Source: Natronoplasma sp964602715
GTDB lineage: Archaea > Thermoplasmatota > Thermoplasmata > Halarchaeoplasmatales > Halarchaeoplasmataceae
DNA length: 5,449 bases
Assembly: GCA_964602715.1 (NCBI GenBank)
Contig: CAZRSB010000084.1
Location: forward strand, 1-5,449
Direction of reading: 5' to 3'
Shown: positions 1 through 5,449 of the stretch, piece after piece
Position numbering within the stretch: the stretch's first letter is position 1
Layout: every line of letters starts with the position of its first letter
Translations under genes and position numbers: made by a program
The notes under the pieces: model-generated
What the model was told of the DNA's origin: nothing
The model's database searches: none
Seen by the model: only the letters and a program-made list of their open reading frames with translations

Positions 1-1269
<1,269 letters not shown>

Positions 1270-1376
1270 ACGCAATTTACCCGTAAAGGCAAGTGGATAA
1301 ACACCAATTTTCATTATACGTCTATAAAAAAGCGACCAACACCTTTTTAAATATTTTTAATAAAAAGAAATTAAGT
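1270..1376. other. AT-rich spacer between convergent 16S rRNA and taw1
   Basis: This 107-base spacer follows the 16S 3' end. It contains no tRNA and no start of a 23S gene. It is AT-rich and lies where transcripts from the two strands meet. The part of the 16S precursor that would normally form the 3' half of the processing stem must lie here, but its 5' partner is outside the window. Confidence 0.7.
1341..1360 (+). terminator. Probable oligo-T terminator of the 16S transcript
   Basis: Two T5 runs, at 1344-1348 and 1354-1358, lie 75-90 bases after the 16S 3' end. Archaeal RNA polymerase commonly terminates at such T tracts. The opposite strand has matching T runs at 1366-1362 and near 1331-1326 that could end the rfcL-taw1 transcript. 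This assignment rests on base composition only. Confidence 0.4.
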
Positions 1377-2303
1377 TTAGTCTATTTTACGTTTTGAATC
1401 ATTCTTTCCTAGGAGAGCTACTCTACTTCTTTTTTTTTCGTCTAACATCTCCAAGTTCAAAAATTTGCTTATTTTTCTAGCAAAACCCTTTACTTTTTTG
1501 TGAGAAGGCATATTATCTAAAGACATCCGTCGTCTTGAGTCGCCAACGAAAACATAGCCCTTCGCTTCTATATAATCAGGGTTAGCAGTTTGAAGAAGTT
1601 TGGCATATTCATCTTCCCAGCCTATATTCCAATTGTTTACGAGGGTGTGTCTCACAACGGTTCTAGTATCTAGAGAATCTAGCAATTCAAGGCTATCATT
1701 CAATCTTTCCCACGATTTTTTTGATTTGGGAATGCATAACTTCTCATACACCTTTTTATTAGGTGCTGCAATGGTTATGTATAGTTGTGTTGGAAGGGTA
1801 TCAAGGTTTTCTAGTACCTTAGGTCTAGTACCGTTTGTCACTAGAAACGTTGTCATACCTTTTTTGTTATATTCCCTTATAAGTTCAGAAAGATAGGGAT
1901 ATAATGTAGGTTCTCCTGCTAAACTTATGGCTACATGTTTTGGATTTTGTGCTTCTTTCCATAGATTGTTTGATACTCTACTTTCTCCTCCATATCCGCT
2001 GACTAGATCTTTTTGTGCGTCTAAACTTTGTTGAACGATATGTTCTGGATCATCAAATTCAATATCATTATCAGTGTCGTGATCTTGATATCTCCAGCAG
2101 AATAGGCAGGATAGATTACACGTATCTATAACTGGAGACATCTGCAGGCATCTATGGCTTTCTATCCCATAAAATTTTTCTTTGTAACATGCGTCATTTC
2201 CAGTAAGTTTTTCTCCTACCCATTTACATAATTTAACCCCACTCTCTTCACCTGTAAAAGAGTAGCCATGTTTTTTTAAAATTGCTCTTTTGTTTTCATT
2301 CAT
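1377..2303 (-). CDS. taw1: tRNA-Phe 4-demethylwyosine synthase (Taw1/TYW1), radical SAM
   Basis: This enzyme makes the tricyclic wyosine core. It condenses N1-methylguanosine at position 37 of tRNA-Phe with pyruvate-derived carbons to give 4-demethylwyosine, using two iron-sulfur clusters and S-adenosylmethionine. The 308-residue length fits archaeal Taw1. The radical-SAM motif CNLSCLFC supplies C62, C66 and C69. The second-cluster cysteines are C26, C39 and C52, with the family's 12-residue spacing. K41, in CYKEKFYGI, sits where the proposed pyruvate-binding lysine lies in the Methanocaldococcus enzyme. Further family motifs are LAGEPTLYP (128-136), FLVTNGTRP (153-161) and VGDSRRRM...NMPSH (253-268). 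The start is ATG at 2303, three bases after the rfcL stop. A GGAG ribosome-binding site at 2316-2313 lies inside the rfcL coding end, 9 bases upstream. The stop is TAA. The gene is probably co-transcribed with rfcL. The basic C-terminal tail (about 289-308) may aid tRNA binding. Confidence 0.96.
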   Translation of the reverse strand: MNENKRAILKKHGYSFTGEESGVKLCKWVGEKLTGNDACYKEKFYGIESHRCLQMSPVIDTCNLSCLFCWRYQDHDTDNDIEFDDPEHIVQQSLDAQKDLVSGYGGESRVSNNLWKEAQNPKHVAISLAGEPTLYPYLSELIREYNKKGMTTFLVTNGTRPKVLENLDTLPTQLYITIAAPNKKVYEKLCIPKSKKSWERLNDSLELLDSLDTRTVVRHTLVNNWNIGWEDEYAKLLQTANPDYIEAKGYVFVGDSRRRMSLDNMPSHKKVKGFARKISKFLNLEMLDEKKRSRVALLGKNDSKRKID

Positions 2304-2306
2304 TAT

Positions 2307-3749
2307 TTAAAACTCCAGTAATGATCTTTGTTCCTTTTCTTCTTTATCTTCATCTGACTCCTCCCCTTTGGACTCATTTTCTTTCTTTTTACCAGTTTGT
2401 TCTATCCGTGGTTCTGGTCTTTCTTTGAATAAAGATTTAACCTTTGGAGAATCCTTGTCGACTTCAAGCAAGTAAGCGACTTCGTGTGGTTTTAGATCGT
2501 AGTTTTTAACTGCTTTTTCTCTGTATTCTATTTTTCTCTTCATTAAACAAGTTAAATATGGAAAAATTTCGGTTTTGAAGTTTTCAGTGGTTGTATGCAA
2601 ATATGGGGCTATTTTTTCACTGATTTTCCTTTTTATATTTCGTTCTTTTTTTGATCCACTCATCTTTCTGATCCAAATAGGGAATGAATATCGTGTCCAT
2701 CCTTTATGTTGATGATCCTTGGAAGCACAGACTCCAGCAGTCATAAGATCTGTACTATAAGACCATAAACGATATGCCTGTCTGTTAGTCACTCTACCTA
2801 AATATATGTCGGACCTGCATAGCCATTTGTATCCCAAGTACCTTTCTTTTGCCCCCTTGTATTCTCTCGGTAAATTTTCTTCTATCCAGGTTAGAAGATT
2901 AGGTGGTTCTTCATCAAGATACCTGACACTTCTTTTAGCTTCTAAAGGATCGTTGTTTTTTAAGATATTTTTCAATGTAGGAAAGATATCTACTTCACGG
3001 TTTCTACTACCGAGAACTGAGAGATCCTCTCTTTTTAATTTATCTTTGCCCGAAGCGATACTTTCAAGATCTCTAACGGCGGATCTTACATCTCCCTCAG
3101 AATATTTCGCAATCCTTTCAAGAACATTCTTTTCATATATTATATCTTCATTATTACATATCTGGATTAAAAGTTTAAATATCTCTTTTTCATCAACAGG
3201 CTCAAAATCGATTTTTTTACAAATATTTTTTAATTCAGAAGACCGTCTTGTCAGATCATAATAATCGTTTGCTATAAGAATCATCGGTTGTTCGGTTTTT
3301 TTGATGGTCTGTTTGATTTCGCTGATTCCTCCTCTATCTTCTCTGCCAAATATATTATCGGCTTCATCTATGATGAGCAATGTTCTTTTTCCTTCCTTGT
3401 AAGGCGTGAAATCCCCAGAATTAGAAAATGTATCGTCTACGGCACTTCTACCAACGAAGTCTTTTATTGAGTCTCTATTTCTTTGATCAGAAGCATTCAT
3501 TTCCAGGACTTCCCAGTTCATATGATTTGCCAAGGCAAGTGCTGAAGAAGTTTTTCCTATTCCTGGCTTGCCAGCGAGGATAACAGCTTTTTTTGAAGGT
3601 TTATCGGAGACCCATTTACTAGCCCAATTTTCCAGCTCTCTAATAGCTTTAGAGTTTCCTACAACATCTTTGAGATCTTTAGGTCGGTACTTTTCAGTCC
3701 AATCTTTGTTGAGCATTTTGGTTTCACTCATGGGTTCAGCGTTCATCAT
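2307..3749 (-). CDS. rfcL: Replication factor C large subunit (clamp loader)
   Basis: RfcL joins RfcS subunits in the archaeal clamp loader, which opens the PCNA ring with ATP and loads it on primed DNA. The 480 residues show the N-terminal WTEKYRP block (17-23), Walker A GKPGIGKT (60-67), NASDQRN (85-91), Walker B LLIIDEAD (124-131), sensor 1 LIAND (158-162) and a sensor-2-like GDVRSAVRDL (219-228, R222). A collar region follows to about 430. The tail (about 440-473) is rich in Lys and Glu and ends in QRSLLEF, a PIP-box-like motif (Q474, L477, F480) expected to touch PCNA. The SRC motif of small subunits is absent, supporting the large-subunit call. The start is uncertain among M1, M2, M7 and M12. 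Many homologues begin just before WTEKYRP, favouring M12 on homology, while the TATA-like box 25 bases before M1 favours a leaderless start at M1. The gene leads an operon with taw1. Confidence 0.96.
   Translation of the reverse strand: MMNAEPMSETKMLNKDWTEKYRPKDLKDVVGNSKAIRELENWASKWVSDKPSKKAVILAGKPGIGKTSSALALANHMNWEVLEMNASDQRNRDSIKDFVGRSAVDDTFSNSGDFTPYKEGKRTLLIIDEADNIFGREDRGGISEIKQTIKKTEQPMILIANDYYDLTRRSSELKNICKKIDFEPVDEKEIFKLLIQICNNEDIIYEKNVLERIAKYSEGDVRSAVRDLESIASGKDKLKREDLSVLGSRNREVDIFPTLKNILKNNDPLEAKRSVRYLDEEPPNLLTWIEENLPREYKGAKERYLGYKWLCRSDIYLGRVTNRQAYRLWSYSTDLMTAGVCASKDHQHKGWTRYSFPIWIRKMSGSKKERNIKRKISEKIAPYLHTTTENFKTEIFPYLTCLMKRKIEYREKAVKNYDLKPHEVAYLLEVDKDSPKVKSLFKERPEPRIEQTGKKKENESKGEESDEDKEEKEQRSLLEF
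2313..2316 (-). promoter_or_regulatory. Ribosome-binding site of taw1
   Basis: GGAG on the minus strand lies 9 bases before the taw1 ATG and inside the last codons of rfcL. It is complementary to the 16S 3' end CACCTCCT in this same window. It supports the chosen taw1 start and translation from a shared rfcL-taw1 mRNA. Confidence 0.7.
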
Positions 3750-3768
3750 TTATGGATGGCTGTAACAA

Positions 3769-3780
3769 TTATTTTAAGTT
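3769..3780 (-). promoter_or_regulatory. TATA-like box of the rfcL-taw1 operon
   Basis: On the minus strand this reads AACTTAAAATAA. It is centred about 25 bases before the first ATG of rfcL at 3749, the usual archaeal TATA-to-start-site distance. No Shine-Dalgarno sequence is visible before that ATG, so a leaderless mRNA starting at or near 3749 is inferred. Confidence 0.5.
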
Positions 3781-3846
3781 AATCCTGTTTTTTTTGTATT
3801 ATTACTAACCCTTTTTATTTTCAGATCATCAATGTTTTGTAAGAGA

Positions 3847-3861
3847 CCGAAATATCTAAAA
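3847..3861 (+). promoter_or_regulatory. BRE/TATA-like promoter of pyrK
   Basis: CCGAAA (a BRE-like purine block) is followed by TATCTAAA, centred about 27 bases before ATG 3884. No Shine-Dalgarno sequence precedes the ATG. This fits a leaderless transcript beginning at the ATG and favours ATG 3884 over TTG 3881. Confidence 0.5.
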
Positions 3862-3883
3862 GCCAAGATCATATCTATATTTG

Positions 3884-4663
3884 ATGAATAGATTAGATAT
3901 ACTCGAGATCGAGAAAAAGAAAAAGGAGACTCCTACGATCGAATCTATTTATTTCAAATGGGAGGAAGAATATAATCCTGGTCAGTTTGTTATGATATGG
4001 ATACCAGGGATTGATGATATACCTATGGCTATCTCCAAAGATGAAGCTGGATTGGATTTTATAACGGTAAAAAAAAGAGGTGAATCTACTCGAAAACTAC
4101 ACCAAGTTTCGCCTGGCGAAAAAATTGGTGTTAGGGGTCCTTTTGGCAGTGGTTATGATATACAAGGAGACATCATCTTGCTCGTTACTGGTGGATGTGG
4201 AGGAGCATCACTTATGGAAGTAGTCAATCATGCCCACAAAAAAAATATCGAAGTGATAACCTGCTTGGGAGCTAAAACTGAAGAAGAATTACTGTTTAAA
4301 GATAAATTTTCAGAGATGACCGATCTAAAAATAGCTACTGACGATGGAAGTTCAGGTCATCATGGATATGTTACTGAATTGGCTGAAAGTGTGATAGAAA
4401 AAGAGGAAATAAATTTAGTTTTTACATGTGGTCCAGAAATCATGATGAAGAAAATAGTTGAGATATGTGTTGGGAATGATATTCCTGTTCAGGCATCTTT
4501 GGAAAGGTATATGAAATGTGGTATAGGAATATGTGATTCATGTTCGATTGATGGTAAACAGGTCTGTCAGGATGGACCGGTATTTAAAGGACGAGAACTT
4601 TTAGAATACAAAGAGTTTGGAAAATATGAAAGAACAAAAGAGGGAAAACTTGTAAAATTGTGA
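3884..4663 (+). CDS. pyrK: Dihydroorotate dehydrogenase electron-transfer subunit (PyrK-like)
   Basis: PyrK pairs with the FMN-bearing PyrDB. It passes electrons from dihydroorotate oxidation through a [2Fe-2S] cluster and FAD to NAD+, in cytosolic pyrimidine synthesis. The predicted product is 259 residues, a normal length. Numbering from ATG 3884, an FAD-binding barrel covers about 1-95, with NPGQFVMIW (31-39) and IPMAIS (46-51) at the usual RPxS-type site. The NAD-binding half has LVTGGCGGASL (100-110) and CGPEIMMK (182-189). The cluster ligands are C212, C217, C220 and C228 in ERYMKCGIGICDSC, which is typical of PyrK. The reading frame extends one codon upstream to TTG 3881, but the promoter spacing favours the ATG. 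The gene is divergent from rfcL, ends in TGA, and has no pyrD beside it in the window. A related ferredoxin-NADP reductase-type subunit serving another partner is the main alternative. Confidence 0.88.
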   Translation: MNRLDILEIEKKKKETPTIESIYFKWEEEYNPGQFVMIWIPGIDDIPMAISKDEAGLDFITVKKRGESTRKLHQVSPGEKIGVRGPFGSGYDIQGDIILLVTGGCGGASLMEVVNHAHKKNIEVITCLGAKTEEELLFKDKFSEMTDLKIATDDGSSGHHGYVTELAESVIEKEEINLVFTCGPEIMMKKIVEICVGNDIPVQASLERYMKCGIGICDSCSIDGKQVCQDGPVFKGRELLEYKEFGKYERTKEGKLVKL

Positions 4664-4760
4664 ATCGGAGCCACTACGATACTAAATTTTATAAACTTCT
4701 TCTTCTTCGTCCATTTAGACTCTTTAACCTGACTATAAATCGTAAAACGTCTAAAATTAA
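4664..4760 (+). other. Spacer between pyrK and tRNA-Leu with pyrimidine-rich tract
   Basis: This 97-base spacer holds a pyrimidine-rich run at 4696-4710 (four CTT/TTC units). It may contribute to ending the pyrK transcript, since it follows the stop by about 30 bases. The tRNA promoter lies at its right end. I see no coding signal. Confidence 0.4.
4731..4740 (+). promoter_or_regulatory. TATA-like box of tRNA-Leu
   Basis: GACTATAAAT contains CTATAAAT, centred about 24-25 bases before the first base of the mature tRNA. This is close to the usual archaeal spacing and suggests the tRNA has its own promoter with little or no 5' leader. Confidence 0.55.
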
Positions 4761-4848
4761 GCGGGGGTACCCGAGCTAGGCCAAAGGGGCAAGGCTTAGG
4801 ACCTTGTTGCATAGGCATTCGAGGGTTCAAATCCCTTCCCCCGCACCA
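4761..4848 (+). tRNA. tRNA-Leu, anticodon UAG, CCA encoded
   Basis: This tRNA reads leucine codon CUA and, by wobble, other CUN codons. The acceptor stem pairs GCGGGGG (4761-4767) with CCCCCGC (4838-4844). The D stem is CCC (4770-4772) with GGG (4786-4788). The anticodon stem is CAAGG (4790-4794) with CCTTG (4802-4806), enclosing CTTAGGA with anticodon TAG at 4797-4799 and G37. A 14-base variable region (4807-4820) forms a short TGC/GCA stem with an ATAG loop, making it a type II tRNA as expected for leucine. The T arm is GAGGG-TTCAAAT-CCCTT (4821-4837) with one G-U pair. Discriminator A4845 is followed by encoded CCA. I see no intron. Confidence 0.97.
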
Positions 4849-4853
4849 TTCTT

Positions 4854-4863
4854 AATATATAAA
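4854..4863 (+). promoter_or_regulatory. Candidate TATA box after the tRNA
   Basis: The sequence AATATATAAA is a good match to an archaeal TATA box and overlaps the first copy of the tandem repeat. If used, transcription would start near 4884-4888 and enter the gene-poor gap. No gene in a matching position is recognised, and AT-rich DNA produces such matches by chance. Confidence 0.25.
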
Positions 4864-4880
4864 TGCGGTTAAATGCGGTT
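4861..4880. repeat. Perfect tandem 10-bp direct repeat, two copies
   Basis: AAATGCGGTT occurs twice back to back with no mismatch. Ten bases is about one DNA helical turn, so a regulator could bind both copies on one face. It lies just downstream of a TATA-like sequence and 12 bases after the tRNA. A simple duplication event is an equally good explanation. Confidence 0.6.
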
Positions 4881-4988
4881 GGATAAGACCTTTATAGAAG
4901 ACAGCAATCTCGTTTTTATCAATATAATTTAAAATAATCGGTTTAACCCCTCTTTTTTCACTTTTCCCGTTCTATATCTTATGCAATT

Positions 4989-5032
4989 TCGAGAGAAATT
5001 CGTTTACACAAATTCTTCCATCAATCTCTCGA
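4989..5032. repeat. Inverted repeat, 8-bp arms, 28-base spacer
   Basis: TCGAGAGA (4989-4996) and TCTCTCGA (5025-5032) are perfect reverse complements. The repeat spans the stop codon of the minus-strand fragment at 5004-5117. It could form a weak hairpin or be a protein-binding site. Its function is unknown. Confidence 0.45.
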
Positions 5033-5117
5033 TATCCCCTTTCCAAAATATACTGAATTCAATCTCACCACTCTTCTCCTCATAGCTTTCCCTCAGCTTC
5101 TCATACGAGCAGGTCGT
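5004..5117 (-). pseudogene. Possible remnant of a minus-strand gene (37-residue tail)
   Basis: This minus-strand frame has 37 sense codons and a TAA stop at 5006-5004. It begins just after a TGA (5120-5118) and has no start codon near its beginning. The peptide looks protein-like: SYEKLRESYEEK near its start, then FWKGDIERLMEEFV at the end, rich in Glu, Lys and aromatic residues like the real genes here. I do not recognise a family. I found no continuation in another frame upstream that would prove a frameshift. It may be the decayed C-terminus of a lost gene or a chance open stretch. Confidence 0.22.
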
Positions 5118-5223
5118 TCACGTTCCTTATATGGGGGTATAGGTATATGTTTTTAATTTTGGAATCTATGGGGTGTTATTTATGGGAGAAAAGTTAGTTC
5201 TTTTAGACGTTCATCCCATATAT

Positions 5224-5273
5224 TCAGAAATATCGAAGATATAGCTTTGTTCAGTTCTATCAGATATTTCTGA
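5224..5273. repeat. Perfect inverted repeat, 11-bp arms, 28-base spacer
   Basis: TCAGAAATATC (5224-5234) pairs exactly with GATATTTCTGA (5263-5273). A second short stem, ATAG (5241-5244) with CTAT (5257-5260), can form inside the spacer, giving a long two-part hairpin. A further inverted pair, TATGGGA (5181-5187) with TCCCATA (5214-5220), lies immediately upstream, so two hairpins may stand side by side. Possible roles are a structured RNA, a regulator site or a 3' end signal for the convergent gene at 5308. None is established. Confidence 0.6.
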
Positions 5274-5307
5274 GTTCTCAAAGATGGATGTAAAAATTTT
5301 TAATGAT

Positions 5308-5449
5308 CTACAAACGGGATCCTACTATCTCTTTGGTGTATTCAACTCTTGGTTTCATTTTTTCTTTGAGACCTAATGTTTCAGCGATATCCAACACATC
5401 GTCTAAAACGGTTACAGGTAGTCCTGCTTTTATATCTCTCAATATCTTC
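5308..5449 (-). CDS. C-terminal 46 codons of an unrecognised protein, cut by the window edge
   Basis: A minus-strand frame is open from the right window edge to a TAG stop at 5310-5308. It encodes 46 residues, including IKAGLPVTVLDDVLDIAETL and ending MKPRVEYTKEIVGSRL. Regular spacing of hydrophobic and charged residues, with a predicted helix (about DDVLDIAETLGLKEKM), looks like a genuine coding end. I cannot assign a family from this tail. Because the gene runs toward the tRNA, its transcript would read into the gene-poor gap. An AAAAATTTTT palindrome (5292-5301) just past the stop may mark the transcript end. Confidence 0.7.
   Translation of the reverse strand, partial: KILRDIKAGLPVTVLDDVLDIAETLGLKEKMKPRVEYTKEIVGSRL

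Larger units (their letters stand above)
4849..5307. other. Gap of about 460 bases without a convincing gene
   Basis: No long open frame runs through this stretch on either strand. It holds a TATA-like sequence and tandem 10-bp repeat just after the tRNA, T-rich runs (4913-4917 and 4953-4958) that could end the tRNA transcript, a possible 37-residue minus-strand remnant (5004-5117), two inverted repeats, and a 20-codon plus-strand frame (5182-5244) beginning MGEKLVLLDV. That frame has GGTG at 5172-5175, 6 bases before its ATG. The mix of small coding-like pieces and hairpins suggests either a decayed gene region or an unannotated small RNA. Neither is proven. Confidence 0.55.

Noticed and set aside
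1270..1376. Possible start of a tRNA-Ala or 23S gene after the 16S
   Set aside because: No cloverleaf or conserved 23S 5' sequence is visible, and taw1 ends at 1377 on the other strand.
1600..1896. Plus-strand open frame of 98 codons
   Set aside because: It is the antisense shadow of taw1, whose minus-strand protein has all catalytic motifs.
2806..3765. Plus-strand open frames opposite rfcL
   Set aside because: They are antisense to a well-supported RfcL and have Ser/Phe/Leu-rich composition typical of reverse-strand shadows.
4567..4830. Minus-strand open frame of 87 codons
   Set aside because: It overlaps the PyrK iron-sulfur end and most of the tRNA-Leu, so it cannot be a plausible gene.
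5155..5310. Minus-strand open stretch in a second frame just past the TAG of the right-edge gene, as evidence of a frameshift
   Set aside because: The stretch ends in TGA after about 40 codons, has no recognisable motif, and the gene's own ending looks natural.

Overview
The window comes from an archaeon. It begins inside an archaeal-type 16S rRNA gene, whose signature blocks read as archaeal and whose 3' end carries the anti-Shine-Dalgarno sequence. It then carries three recognisable archaeal protein genes: the wyosine-synthesis enzyme Taw1, the clamp-loader large subunit RfcL and a PyrK-type electron-transfer flavoprotein. A type II tRNA-Leu follows. Protein-coding and spacer DNA is clearly AT-rich, and the rRNA is visibly more GC-rich. 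The lineage cannot be fixed by eye. A 16S gene with no 23S behind it recalls Thermoplasmata-like genomes, where rRNA genes are unlinked, but that is only a hint.

Layout. Positions 1-1269 hold the 16S rRNA (+), lacking roughly the first 200 bases because the window starts inside it. A 107-base AT-rich spacer follows, with no tRNA-Ala and no start of a 23S gene. On the minus strand, rfcL (3749 to 2307) is followed after 3 bases by taw1 (2303 to 1377). This two-gene operon points towards the 3' end of the 16S gene. A 131-base divergent promoter region separates rfcL from pyrK (+, 3884-4663). Each side has a TATA-like box about 25-27 bases before its first ATG, which suggests leaderless transcripts. 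tRNA-Leu(UAG) with an encoded CCA lies at 4761-4848, with its own TATA-like box upstream. About 460 bases without a convincing gene follow. They hold a tandem 10-bp repeat next to a TATA-like sequence, two long-spacer inverted repeats, a possible 37-residue gene remnant and a 20-codon open frame with a Shine-Dalgarno-like GGTG. The window ends in the C-terminal 46 codons of an unrecognised minus-strand gene (stop at 5308-5310).

Function. The genes are mostly core information processing: ribosome, tRNA, tRNA-Phe modification and the replication clamp loader, plus one pyrimidine-biosynthesis or redox gene. I see no phage, CRISPR, transposase or defence genes. The features most worth following up are the solitary and sequence-divergent but structurally compensated 16S gene, the pyrK with no adjacent pyrD, and the structured gap at 4849-5307.
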